Made by a program: the position numbers and the translations under genes. A stretch of DNA of 64,000 nt from Mesocentrotus franciscanus. Taxonomy: Eukaryota; Echinodermata; Echinoidea; Camarodonta; Strongylocentrotidae. Location of the stretch: contig CP137668.1 in NCBI GenBank assembly GCA_037976565.1, positions 29,527,373 through 29,591,372 on the forward strand, in the 5' to 3' direction. Every line of letters begins with the position of its first letter. Within the stretch, counting starts at the first letter, position 1. The notes beneath the pieces are model-generated. The model saw only the letters and a list, made by a program, of their open reading frames with translations. It was not told the origin of the DNA and made no database searches. Positions 51,877 through 64,000 of this stretch are shown piece by piece.

Positions 51877-52381
51877 AGGTAATACAAAGTTTTAATATGG
51901 GGGCATGAATTTGGTTCAAATGAACATATTGGACGCATATGCGATTTTACAATATTCAATGATCGTTGTCGCGGTTGAAATTGAGTCTAAAGTGATGAAA
52001 TTGTAAATAATACACTTTTATGTTGTATACATGTGTAGCTCCCTCTCAAGACTGATATTATTTAAGCTTTAAAACAATGTTTCTTGACTACAATCGACCA
52101 AATTGCTATTCCTGTTTGGAAATTATATCAGAACTGCATATTCTGAGATTTTCATGGTTGTAGCTTCCATGGAATGGCCTTAGGCGCTAATTGAAATATT
52201 TGAAATTTACCGGGAGCACCAGTAAATTTTTATTATTCAATTTCTCAAAAGCAGAAGTGTTCTAGGGGCTAATAATTTTCCAGTGCTTATAATACATTCA
52301 CAGGGGCATCCAAATATATAAAAAATTTAAAGAATTAATATCCATCCAATTTTCAAAATTTCCCAAAACTTTGCCTTACCT
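51877..52381. mobile_element. TIR element (505 bp) flanked by TTAA
   Basis: Starts AGGTAATACAAAGTTTT and ends AAAACTTTGCCTTACCT, with TTAA at 51873-51876 and 52382-52385. No coding capacity. Confidence 0.82.
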
Positions 52382-53252
52382 TTAATAAGCCACTTCGGAG
52401 ATACTATCTGCGCATGGGCAGATAAATGTCATTTGTACAAAACTGTAAAAAAAAGTGTAAAACCCATGGAGATGACTGCTGTATACATGTTCATGACAGT
52501 TATGTAATCATTTTTCATTTATGCACTATGATACATGATAATACACAGGTGGAAGTATTCTTTTCAAGAGGGCAAACAAAAGATATATATTCAACAAAAG
52601 CCCTCCATTACTTTGGCAGTGATTATCCTAAAATGTACAAAGTGGGGCGTCTCCATGTGTAAAAGATCAGTGGATATTTTGGGGTCATTGGTACAAGCGA
52701 TATCTCTGAAGTGGATCATGTCAGGATAGACTTTCCCTTGAAAATCTGTCTACAGCAATACAATGTACACTACATGTACATGTACAGTGTGTTACGGTAT
52801 AGTTCTTCATAATTATTACTTCTCAGTCAACACATCAGCCTAAAGTGCATTTCAATTGGCACTAAAAAGGCACTTAGCTCAGCAAGCTATGTATACAGTG
52901 ATGTTTAATATCCAGAACTATCTGGCTGAGGGTAGTAGGGGGGGGGGGAGGAACAAAATGTGTGACAACTCAAAAATGAAACAGTTAAAGGGTCACCACA
53001 ATTTAGGTCTTTTTTTTACTAAAGTATTTTCTGAGAATAACAAGTGTTTTTATATTTTACAAATGCCATGTATCATTATATTACAAATTCTCTGACATGT
53101 ACCTAAAGGAAGTACACCCTCCTTTCTTATTTAATATTTGCGGATTGGGTTTAGAGCCAGGAAAGCATGTGCTCCTTCAGCCCCACCCCCCACCCCCAAC
53201 ATTTGGCCAGTGTTAATAAAGGGGTGTCTTCGATTTGAAAAAAGCCATTAAA

Positions 53253-53543
53253 CACTACTGCCTAAAGGCTTTGGCATCGGGATGGCCCGATGCCCGAAAC
53301 GCTTAGCTGAAGCGCTTTGTGCCGTGCCCGCTTCCCAAAAACCGTTGTTCGGCCACCCACCACCCGCTAGCTGCCCTTTAGCTACCATTAGCTGCCCGAA
53401 ATCTGCCCTAAAGCTGCCCGATAGCGACCCAAAACTTTGCAATGGATGCTGAAACAAAGAAACAAACCGCGGGTAGCTCCCAATAGGGCAATGGACTCCT
53501 TCCCACGCCCGAACCGAAGTGCCAAAACCTTTAGGCAGTAGTG
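53253..53543. mobile_element. TIR element (291 bp) with CACTA-type ends
   Basis: CACTACTGCCTAAAGGCTTT at the left and its inverted match ending GGCAGTAGTG at the right. The interior repeats GCCCGA words. CACTA ends suggest an EnSpm/CACTA-like element; the target duplication (AA) is too short to be decisive. Confidence 0.75.
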
Positions 53544-53924
53544 AATATCACACAGAGTCCACAAGTACAATCAGGTGGTCATCAGAACAAGCCCCAAAAG
53601 AAATACTAAACAATCATTTACATTTACACTGTAGCTCAAGAAATGACGTCTTTGGGGCTCTAAGAACAAACAATTTATGAAAAGTCTGAAATATCAAAGG
53701 TTCTCTAGAGGATATTCTAGGCTCTTAATACATAGTAAATGACTACTGCATGCAAGCATTTATCCCTTCTTTGTTCTTTATTGCACTATATATGGTAAGA
53801 GCACTACCGACAAATGTACATAGAATTGTTCAATGCAAACACTTCAAATGTCAAAATGCAATCAACTGCATATTACAGTATAACTACATAGAACTTAGTC
53901 TCTTTCTTCTACATGTATCCATCT

Positions 53925-53951
53925 TTCTCTCTCTCTCTCTCTCTCTCTCTG
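53925..53951. repeat. (CT)n microsatellite
   Basis: CT dinucleotide run of about 26 bp. Confidence 0.9.
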
Positions 53952-55398
53952 TTAAAAAATAATAATTTAGCTGAAATCCAGATTAAAGCTTTTGACATTC
54001 TGAATATTCATTGATGTTTTCTAGGTAAAAAGCATCTTTATCATTGACCTCCTAATCTGTCTCCAAGTACCTACAAGTATGTGGCCTACCTTGTTAAATA
54101 CAATACTTTGTACAATTTTTCCTGCCACAGATTAAATCAAGGATTTTAATACTTGCCCACATGTAGTAAATCCTTGATTTAATACATAACCGTACATACA
54201 TTTAAATGTACATGTACATACATATTACAGGGTGTTCACAAATATTGTATTAAAGAAGTGGAGAAGCTTGATGCTTCAGTGCCTATAATATGCGTAAATG
54301 TGTGAAGGAAACTTCATCCTCACGACCAATTTACAAATTACACTTGTTTAAATGTCATGGCTTTGGTAATGATATTTCCATTAAAATCCTATCTATACTG
54401 ATAATCAACCAACATCCATCATCATTATGACTTACATGTATGGTCTTCATCAAATACTAGAAGCATTCTAAAAATAACATTACCGGGAGATCAATTATAT
54501 GGATGTACATTTATATAGTTTTTCTCTAGTCTCTGCACTCAAAAGAGAGAGCAATTAGAGTGAGTGCATTATGCTATGATTCCCAAAATTCTCATCCAAG
54601 AAATCAGTAGGCAGCTAAATTGACTGTGTGCACTCTGAGCAATAATATCCAATGTGGAAATACATAATGTAGGCATACTGTACATGTATGTCAATGCTAT
54701 TATGCATTCCTCATGTACATGTAATATCCATCCTTTGCAATACATGGGTCCTCAAAATTACCTTTATTTTTTATTTCTACATGTATTTATATATTTTTTT
54801 TATTTCATAATAAATCATACATGTACCCAGTATGAGTTTCTATGAAATTACGCAGAACGATGCATGTACACGTACATCCAATTAAATTAAAAACTGTACA
54901 AAATCTGTATTTTCTTGCAAAAAGAAGGACAAACTATTAAAGCTAAAAGCTAAAAGCAGACTGCAATCCTAAAGTACAGTTTACAGAGTAGTGTATGCCC
55001 TTTGCCCCATGAGATAAATGCAGTTATACATGTAGGACACACAGGTGCAATTCAAGCATCATTGGATGGAAACTAAATGCATTTATTATGACTTCAAGCA
55101 CACCTACTCAGACAGATGCATACATTTATTAAAGAGGAAGGTACTACACAAGTTGTATTAGCAATTGGGCAGCAATGAGTACATTATACATATTACATTT
55201 TTTACATTACAAATTATTATAACAGATACTACTGTAGTACTACTTGGCATTGTCAGAGTACAAGTTAAAGACAGTACATATATTACCAAAGCATTCAAAT
55301 TCTATTCCAATATTTTTATTTAGCAAAAGTTGCCCTGGAGATTTGATATGAAAGCTCACCTGAGGTGTGCCTGACAAAGCAACATATTATGTATTTAA

Positions 55399-56173
55399 AG
55401 TACAAGTCCACTCCAAAAATAACTTACTTTCAATAGAAGCAGAAAAATCGGACAAACCAATCAAAAAAAGTTTCAGCAAAATCGGATAACTAATAAGAAA
55501 GTTATGAATTTTTGAAAAAGTATGTAAAACTATGGAACAATGGAAATCACTACACAAATTGCCAATTTGGTTATCAGTTTGTGACGTCATGTCCTCACTA
55601 TTTATCAATTGCTTTATATAGTTTAATCCCATTAATTTCCCTTTTTATCCCCAAAACTTAATTTCCCCATGCCTTTGGCCAGGTTATCATATTGGGTGCA
55701 TGACATTTCACAAAATCTTTTATGAACTTTGAAGAATTGATACTATTTTCTGAATATTTTATATTCATAATTATTGATTTTTATATAAATAGTTTATCAA
55801 AATTCACATTTTTCATGATTTAACTGGAAAAAAAAATTACTCTATATTAGTGCATCCACACAAAATATATTACTATCAATCTAACTTGGATGCTGGTGTG
55901 AAGAAATAAGATTCTTAGGGGGAAAATAGGAAATGTACATTATCAATACACTGTATAAAGAAAATAATTAGTGGATAGTGAGGACATGACGTGACTGATG
56001 TCACAGACTCATGAGTGAGTTGCCAATTTGTCTAGTGATTTTCAAAGTTTTTCATGTCATTAAAAATTAATAACTTTATTAGTTATCCGATTTTGCTCAA
56101 ACTTTTTTTGATTGGTTTGCCTGATTTTTCTGCTTCTATTGAAAGTAAGTTATTTTTGGAGTGGACTTGCCCT
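55399..56173. mobile_element. TIR element (775 bp) flanked by TTAA, TIRs about 210 bp
   Basis: Starts AGTACAAGTCCACTCC and ends GGAGTGGACTTGCCCT, with TTAA at 55395-55398 and 56174-56177. Inverted similarity extends about 210 bp inward on each side, to the shared GTCATGTCCTCACTAT block. Same TIR family as 48885-49449; Kolobok or piggyBac type by target site. Confidence 0.88.
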
Positions 56174-56713
56174 TTAAGGTGGATTCAAGGATAATTTGCC
56201 AGTTCATGTACAATGTAGATGAAAGTATAGATTACATTATAGCTTACATGTAGACATTTAACAGTTTTTGTGGGGTAATTGTGTTCCCTCAATTGTTATG
56301 GTACAAAAGAAGATACACCCTATTCAATATTCAGGTGAAATCCAGGTACCCTAAATTTCAAATGTACATTCAGTTTAAATTTAAAATAAATCATTTACCG
56401 TATATATCAGAGATTACATAAGAGATAAATTGCCAGCTGCTAAGATTCCCTACAAAATATGATAACAGGGAACAAAAGGCAACATTATATACTCTTTGGA
56501 AAACTATTTTAAAATCCTATTTTTAAAATGTAGTGAAAAGACAAGGCAGTATTTAAAGTTTAAATTTTAAACTGACATGTACATGAAGCATTATAGCATG
56601 TACAGTAACTACATCTATAATTATACCTTGAAATACTATTTTCAGTATTTAGCTTTAATTTCTTTTATATTATAGTACATGTACATTGTATATGATCACG
56701 GGTTTTCAAAGTA

Positions 56714-57448
56714 TAACCATGGACCTATTACGGATGGACATTCGACGTGATTCTTTCTTTGATCCAACGAGATCCGCCGCCTTCTGATTATGTGCATCTT
56801 CATGAGAACATTCAGCTGTTTTAACAATAACGAGTGCGTAAGCATTTTCGGTCATTGACAAAGGAGCAGTTTCCCTCTCTTGGGTTTTGTTTGGATGGTG
56901 TGCTCTGTAAGAGTGTGTCTTAAATAAAATCATTACCAATGGGGAGCAGCAAAGTTGAAAAGCAGACGATTTTGGTGATATGAAATTTATTATTACTGAT
57001 TCGCACACTTTCGCACGCACCAATGACCAGATAAAACAATTAGAAGGCTATGATCTTTATAAGCCCTGTGCGTTGTAACTCTGGAATATTATGAGGAAAT
57101 TGGGAAACGGGATTTTAAATCACAAACAATCCAAATATAACCTCTATCTGGTAATATCAACATGTTTTTCAAAATAAAACACAGTACACGGAACAACAAT
57201 TTCTGATTATAAATCAGAACTGCACATCGATTTCCCATGATTTAAGCGATTTATTATCTTCTGCGCATGTATATTAACATGTGTAAAATCACTATCTTGA
57301 TTCTGTCCCGGCTTATTGGCGGCGGACCTCATGAGATCAAAGTGAAAAAACATGTACGGAATGTTATTGAGACGACATTGACGGAGACAATCACAATGAA
57401 TTCGTTAACAAAACGACGAATGTCCATCTGTAATAGGTCCATGGTATA
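56714..57448. mobile_element. TIR element (about 735 bp)
   Basis: ACCATGGACCTATTACGGAT.. at the left and ..GTAATAGGTCCATGGT at the right are about 32-bp imperfect TIRs. Possible ATA flanks. A 105-codon minus-strand frame spans its left part but has no recognised homology. Confidence 0.75.
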
Positions 57449-57539
57449 ACACCTCTTATCATTACTCTACATGTACATGTATATGACCTACATGTACATG
57501 TCATCCTTACATGTACTTGTCGTTTCAAAGGATCAAATC

Positions 57540-57812
57540 AATTTGGAAGAAGAACAAGGAGGAGAAAAGGGAGATGATGAAGGAGCAGAACTGAGAAGGA
57601 GAAGAAGGAGAACGAAGAGGAGGAGAAAAGGAAGAGGAAGAAGAGGAAGCAGAAGAGGAAGAGGAAGAGGAGAAAAAGAAGAAGAGGAACAACAACAACA
57701 ACAAAGAAAAGAAGGAGAAGAAGAAAGAGAAGGAGAAGAAAGAGAAGGAGAAGAAAGAGAAGAAGAAGAAAGAGAAAGAAAAGAAGGAGAAGGAGGAGGA
57801 AGAGAAGAAGAA
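57540..57812. repeat. GAA/GGA-rich purine tract
   Basis: Imperfect GAAGAGGAG-type repeats; the Glu/Arg-rich 148-codon frame over it is compositional. Confidence 0.85.
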
Positions 57813-58956
57813 GTGGTCTTCTTGCAAAGATATGACAATGAGAACTTTATGTCTTGCCCATATATTTCAGATACACAGAAGGATCAGAAGAATGGAAATA
57901 AACACAAACTGCATTAGAAAACATGAATTACTGTGAACCCCTGGACTCCTGAATACAGTTTCATGCACGAATAAGTAATCATCATGGCTGCACCAACCAC
58001 AAGCCATTACACGAGGAGCTCAAAGCTTTGGCTTACATGTACAGTAGCTGTATTTTTTTCTTCTCCATGTACAGTATGTACATTGTCATTACAAGGATTT
58101 TCAGTCTAAACCTAATCATTATGTGAGGAATTATAAAAAAGTCTAGAATGCCTTGTAAAGGAAGTTACAAACAAATCAAAGAATCCAATTGAGTTTCATC
58201 TTAATGTTAAAGAGGTATTGACCTACATGTTTTTGCTACATAAGTTTGATGGAAATATGTGATTTTCAAAACATTGATTGTACTTACAGTACATTGATTG
58301 GATTTAGAATAACATAAAGTGTATTTAAACTATGAATATGCGAGCCTAGGATTAGCCTACACATGTACATGTATATGATATGTACATACACGTACCTATC
58401 ACACTAATAGATTGTCCTACAAATATAATTGCATCTTTGCAAAGTATCATGACCTTCTGTGTAGAGATAGTGGTATGAAATATGAGGATTTGTAATATAT
58501 TTTGGACGGACTTTGTTTCTATTCAACTTGATAAAACAACTAAAGATCACCTTCAAAGCTTAAAATTACATACCATTGCATCTCCTCCTCACACTACAAT
58601 AAAAGAAAAGGTCAATATTTACCATCTTATAGGCCTGCGAGCTCTATGCTCAGTGAATGACTCACACAATGCTTAACAAGTTCGTCCTAGAGTGTTGTGC
58701 CATTGTCAACGCTACAGGTAGACAATAGATCTGACATTTCAAGCATCATTGAATAAATTTATACATAATTTTAAGATTATCCTGCTATGTGTAAGGTCGA
58801 AGAATCTCCTAAGCCATCATTACTGTATGTCTAGGTCGTACATTAATGTAGGCCTGGCTACATGTACCTGTATGAACAATGTCCATGTAATCAAGTACCT
58901 GTATGGACAATGTACAGGTACATGTACGTTTATATCCACAATACAATCTCTTTCTC

Positions 58957-58980
58957 TTTCTCTCTCTCTCTCTCTCTCTG
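58957..58980. repeat. (CT)n microsatellite
   Basis: Short CT run in the upstream intergenic region. Confidence 0.85.
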
Positions 58981-61079
58981 TCTTCCTCTCTCTTTCTCAG
59001 TCCTTTGTTACACTCCCTATATGACAGACATTGATATGCAGTACTTTCATGTACTGCACATGTCATGATGTCAATGAGAAAATGGCTAGAACATACATTA
59101 ACATTGTGTTATCCACAAAAAACAAAGCAAATGCCCATAAACACATGACATCTACCCCCGGTAGTGGTACACATACATTAAACATGTACCTCTGAAAGCG
59201 GATTGAGGCCGCCTACGGAGGCGGCTCGACATATGTGTAACATCAACTTTTTGAAAAGCAGGACTGAGGCCGCCTCCATCCCAGGCCACCTCTAGATGTG
59301 GTTTGAAGTCGGCCCAAGTCGGGACTCAGTCCCGTAATCAGTAGGTGGAACACCAAAGTGGACTCGGCGCCAGCTTATAAACGGAAGTGACGTGACCCGT
59401 CATCATTATCAACATTACATTGGGCGCTTTGCTATCTGGATCTGGATCAAGTATACGCTGCTTGACCAGGCAGGAGGTAATAATGCAATTATATATTTAT
59501 AGCAAAATCAAAAAAAGAAGAAGGTAATATATTTATAGCAAAATCAAAACAAAATATGAAGGTAATCGCAATGTTTATGTCGATGAGATACATGTAGTAC
59601 CAGCGAACTGCGCAAAAATATTAAGCGTTTGTTTGTACATGGAGTGCACCCCAACGTAAGCTTATGAACAGGCAACGTGAAGCCAGCCTATGTGTAGATA
59701 CAAAATTGGGGGCCCGAGATATGTGCAACAGGGGTTTAATGATCTCAAGGTGGCTTTAAATTGCAGGCGTGAAGCCTCTTCCGGGCCGGCTTTAAAAGCC
59801 GACGCATGTGTAACAGGGGCCATATACTTGACACACTTCTTATGTTTTCATATATTTTTAGCAATAATTGAGTACAATTTTTAGAAAATGTAATGGTGGA
59901 AAATACATGTACTGTACATTCTCACAGAACCAATCAAATCTTACATTGTATGTTCTTGACTGCAAGTAAATGATCCCTGCAAAATTATTTTGGTAGAAAA
60001 TAAATAACTGAATATTAGTAATTAGCAATCAAAAATTCAATGTTGTCATTTGTAAATCGTTCAGGTAGTTCAAACCTCCTTCATGTTAAATGAGTTGTGC
60101 TTTTCAGCAAAATTTTGTATTATTTATTTTTCTTTCTTTCTTTATTCTTCATTGCACTCCAGACAAGCTTCAATATGAGTGAGCAACTATCCCAAATAAG
60201 GGGGAGGAATATGAGTTTTGGCAATGAGAGAATAAAGATAACATTTCAGAGTGCTATTTCAAATATTGAACCTGAATACACTTTACACTAAATGTTGAAT
60301 TTTGAGTCTGGTGGTTGATTCCTGTGGCTTCATGTAGATACAAGTATAGTGCTAGAGCCCTATATCTATGATTTGACTTCAAACTTAACAATACTCCTTT
60401 ACATGTACATGTATATACCAGTATTCTAAAGAGTAGGTGTGACAAAGTCACAATATCCCATCAAAATCAAAATCCAAGAAAAAACAATGTAAGTTCACAA
60501 ATCAAGGCAGCCATGCCACTCTGTTCAACAAGAAGATCACACAATAAGTTTCATATTGAAAGTAATTCAATGATTTCGTCAAATATTCATTCCTTCCATA
60601 GTTCCGTATACAATTACAGACTGAAATTCTTAAGGTACACCATCCATAGTTAACATTCAAGACCCTGATGTACACTGTACATGTATTCGAGGCTCATGTG
60701 CAACAGCATTTTCAATAGTACATCATTTACTCCACCAGGAGTGTTGAGCTACATGTATTTTTGTTTGGGGGGGGGGGAGATTTAGATTCAGATGTCATTT
60801 TGACACTACAAAAACAAAAAATGCACCATGTCTGCTTACTCATTCATTTTACACACTGTTTTGGATTTGTTTAAACATGAAAATGGAAATGCTCAATATT
60901 TCCTACTTGATTTTGCATGAATCCCTACAATGAAGACAAGATATCAGTATCTGTTGCGTGTTTTGTTATAAGACAATCGTGCAGTTATACTACTGTACAT
61001 ACGTACAGGCAAAGCTTACGCTGCACAGGTCTACATGATTAATGGTAACTCCAGGGAGCTCCGACGCTGACGTCAACCG

Positions 61080-61502
61080 CGTCGGAGCTCCAGACGGCGA
61101 ACAGAAAAACAATTCAAACAGCGGATTGGGCGACATTATCTCAAAATGTGAAGAGGTAGTAATTACAATTTTGACTTACAATGTTTTTCGACTCCTCTGG
61201 GCATCGTGCCGCCCCCTTGAAATTATAATTTGAAGAAGTCTTTGATGGGAAAAAGTGTGATTCTTCCGAATTTCTTCATTCTTACCCGACGATTCGTCCA
61301 TGTTGTATCGTCGATTCAACATGGCAAAGAGAAAGTACGCATGCGCATAGGTGCTGCGCATGCGTACTTTCTCTTCGCCCAGAGTTGTCGAAAACATTGT
61401 AAGTCAAAATCATAATTAAGCCCTACTACCTCTTCACATTGTGAGATAATGTCACCCAATCCGCTGTTTGAATTGTTTTCCTGTTCGCCGTCTGGAGCCA
61501 TA
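61080..61502. mobile_element. long inverted repeat with open frame in the arms
   Basis: Arms of about 75 bp at the outer ends (GCTCCAGACGGCGAACAG...GTGAAGAGGTAGTA and its complement) enclose shorter nested inverted segments, with a central palindrome GAGAAAGTACGCATGCGCA/TGCGCATGCGTACTTTCTC (61328-61374). Both arms read APDGEQ.NNSNSGLGDIIS outward-in, and the right arm (minus strand) begins with ATG. Origin unknown: a transposable element or an inverted duplication of a gene's first exon. Confidence 0.65.
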
Positions 61503-63582
61503 CTGTCTCATGTAGTCTGCATGTACATGTATCTGATGATTGATCATCATTGAATGAGGATAATTTCCTGATGTGACTGAAACCATTCCAGCCAAAAATA
61601 CCATCTTTTATACTGCAATATAATGATATTGCCATGATATTGATAAACAATTAAATTTGGAATCGGCTGAAACTCCATTTAAAAAAAAAGAAAAATCCAT
61701 TTTCATAAAAAGTACGAAATCCAATTTTTTGTTACCAGATGTCAAGCCAGGACGTCCTTGAAGTTTAGCTTTTTTACTGAACATGCTGAATATAAACCAC
61801 ACAAAGTTATAATGTGTCATCAACATTAGTATCACTCAGTATTACAGTGCAACTTTCTGACACTGGCAGCATGCAGCAGTTATCTACAGATGCCAATAAT
61901 AACATGCATTCATCATTCATGCACATGCACTGCCACTGATCTTTCTTCTCACAAACATGTTCAGTACCTCACAAAAGCACCGGGGCGCCGCGCCATTGGC
62001 TTGCGCTAATAAATGCATCACGAGCAGATTTGCGACTCTGGCCAAATGACATTCATCTCAATGTCCAATGACGTGTACGATACACTATAATAGGGCCATT
62101 GAATACACACAAAATTCTTTTTTGCGGCTGCTTTTAAAAATGTTCATGATAATATATTAACAGGCCAGCTTTCAAAAATGAATTAATACATATTCATTAT
62201 ACTGAAGTAAGTAAATTTACCTGCTAGAAGCCAGAAACAGTTCTTGTTTTCGTCCGCCGTATGCACTATCAGTACCACTCTACCAGCGGCCAGCTGTATG
62301 ATGATGCATGATATGCATACGAGATCTTTTTGGTAGTTGCGATATACAGGAGTTTTTGAGGAATTTCGCCTAAGAAATTAACGTGGTCTAATGAAACAGA
62401 CGTTTTTTAATCAATTTATTCACGGGTCCATGCAGTTGTGGTGGCCGTGAATGCCATTTACATAAATTTTTAAAAAGAGAGTAAATTAAATCTAAGAAAT
62501 GTACCTATGCATCCTTGTGTAACGTGTTAAGGCCTATTTTTTATTGTTAAAATGTCTGGGCCTCCATGCACTGAACAGGGGGCCGTGATTAAGGCCTAAT
62601 ATATGTAGGCCTAGGCTGGCATGCGCATGCTCACAGGAGCTTGCAGGCCGTGCCCCCAACCAATATACAAGATACTGTACTGCCTAACTGAGAGCAAGCA
62701 TGGATCATAATTGTTTAAAATCATAAACTAACAAATAACAACTAAAGACTACTTTCTGGGAAAATATTTGTTCACCCCCTCAAATTTGCACAAACAATAT
62801 TTTATGTAGGCCTAAATATATATTGATAGAGCTTTTATGCAAATAATGGATTTAATTGAGGCATTTTGTATAATGGACCTCATAATGACAGTATAATAGG
62901 CCTACCTGTGCTGCCCCTCCTCGATCCTTAGATACCCATTTGGCATACATTTAGTACACAAGTCTAAAAATGAATAAGAAATATATAGTAGGCCTACCTT
63001 GTAAGAAAATATAAATATATAACAATATAAAATTGTCCCCTTTATATATATTTATACAAAGTCCTCGACCCGCTCCTGAGTTTAACTTCATCGTTCTCAG
63101 CATAGTGGCCTACCATGCATAAATAGGCCTATCTATATCTACATCATTGTCATGCATCTTTAATCTTGACATCTTTGCCTATATAGCCAGGGATAATAAT
63201 TGTGGTAGAGTGTGTAGGAAAGGCAAACATAGTGTAGTAAATTCACCATCTTCATCATCATCATCATCATTTCTTTTCTTCTTATTATTGAATTATGACT
63301 TTTTACAGAAATTAACTGTATATCAATATCCCATTCTTGATAATTTCGGATTCTAACTGAATAGTTGACACCACTACAATGTATCAATGTGTCTATATAA
63401 ATAGCAAGAGAAAAAGTGGGTCTGAAATCAGACTACTTTAGGAGGGGATTTTCCCCATAACCCAAGCGCCCGCCTATTTTAGCGTATGTGTACATGTACA
63501 AGTCTACTTACTGATAAATTCATTGCAAGTGCATTACGTGTACGTGCGCGTACGCGTGCGTCGTTAGATAACAGTAATCAAA

Positions 63583-63930
63583 ATGAAGAGAAGTCTGATT
63601 ACTGTAGTAATTATATTATTGTTATGTTCGATTAATTGTTGCAGTAATCAGAAAGCTAGGCATCAGAATTGCAACAAGCAGGTGTACTTCGAATCACCGG
63701 ATCAGTTTTGCCTTGTTAACGATGATCTCTTTGAACTTGAACTTGAAGTTGAAGCTGAAGAACATAGCCATCGCCATCTAGAAGCTGGAGCAGTTTACAA
63801 CCAGCAGACAAGTCTCAATTCCCCTTTTTTCAGTGTTTCTCAATGGCATTTCCCCAGTAACCATCTGCTGTTTGGTGCGTATTATACATACAAACTGATG
63901 ATGTGCATGGCATTCATAATGATCAGATGA
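63583..63930 (+). CDS. secreted-protein-like ORF, possible first exon of a neighbouring gene
   Basis: ATG at 63583 opens with Lys-Arg and a strong hydrophobic core (SLITVVIILLLCSINCC), a typical signal peptide, followed by a Cys-containing and then acidic stretch (LELELEVEAEE). I recognise no family. The frame runs to a stop at 63928-63930, but the real exon may end earlier at an internal donor such as the GT at about 63681 or 63876. A GC-rich alternating ACGTGCGCGTACGCGTGCGT stretch lies just upstream (about 63540-63561). The window ends 70 bp later, so the gene cannot be confirmed. Confidence 0.35.
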   Translation: MKRSLITVVIILLLCSINCCSNQKARHQNCNKQVYFESPDQFCLVNDDLFELELEVEAEEHSHRHLEAGAVYNQQTSLNSPFFSVSQWHFPSNHLLFGAYYTYKLMMCMAFIMIR

Positions 63931-64000
63931 TGATGATAGACCAAACCAGGGAGAATCTCCCTGAGCGCATGAGCTGGGCCGGGTAGACATGATTATGATA

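Larger units (their letters stand above)
49801..63582. other. upstream intergenic region, repeat-rich
   Basis: Apart from the listed microsatellites and TIR elements, the sequence holds only short composition-driven ORFs. A GC-richer stretch at about 59190-59820 with repeated GGCCGCC and CATGTGTAACA words looks repetitive, but I could not define its ends. No gene recognised. Confidence 0.5.

Noticed and set aside
57471..57917. 148-codon Glu/Arg-rich ORF
   Set aside because: Purine-repeat artefact with no domain.
1..64000. CRISPR arrays, prokaryotic operons or ribosome-binding sites
   Set aside because: Introns, microsatellites, SINE/LINE/LTR elements and gene structure show animal nuclear DNA.

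Overview
The window is animal nuclear DNA. It is intron-rich, AT-rich and full of microsatellites, tRNA-derived SINE-like copies and short terminal-inverted-repeat (TIR) elements. The protein similarities and repeat style suggest a marine deuterostome, most likely an echinoderm such as a sea urchin; the species call is inference.

One protein-coding gene dominates and runs on the minus strand from a start codon at 49800 to a stop codon at 6263. I assembled 24 coding exons by eye from conserved protein sequence plus GT/AG splice sites. All intron phases agree, and the exons sum to 3378 nt (1125 codons plus stop). The product is a KIAA0319/KIAA0319L-family type I membrane protein: N-terminal hydrophobic signal, MANSC domain, EGF-like and second Cys-rich module, Ser/Thr/Pro-rich linker, five PKD domains, a conserved juxtamembrane region, a six-Cys C6 module, one transmembrane helix, and a short basic tail with a YTLL endocytic-type motif. 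Exon 7 (Thr/Pro-rich linker) carries an in-frame TGA although the frame stays open on both sides.

The introns hold most of the rest. (a) At least four of the gene's exons (3, 10, 15 and 23) have decayed local copies in the neighbouring introns. (b) Intron 19 carries an LTR element with almost identical LTRs and a perfect 5-bp target duplication. Its interior is reduced to a gag start joined to an RNase H remnant. (c) Intron 12 carries a broken non-LTR retrotransposon that ends within about 20 bp of a splice donor. (d) There are many non-autonomous TIR elements, including five flanked by TTAA and two sharing related TIRs with 6-bp target duplications. (e) A triple tandem array of 99-bp palindromic units lies in intron 21.

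Region 1-6262 lies downstream of the stop codon. It must contain the 3' UTR, but I could not place its end and see no other gene there. Region 49801-63582 lies upstream of the gene: purine-rich microsatellites start about 230 bp upstream of the start codon, followed by several TIR elements. At the right edge (63583 onward, plus strand) an ORF opens with a convincing signal peptide and may be the first exon of a neighbouring gene. No tRNA gene, rRNA gene or CRISPR was found.
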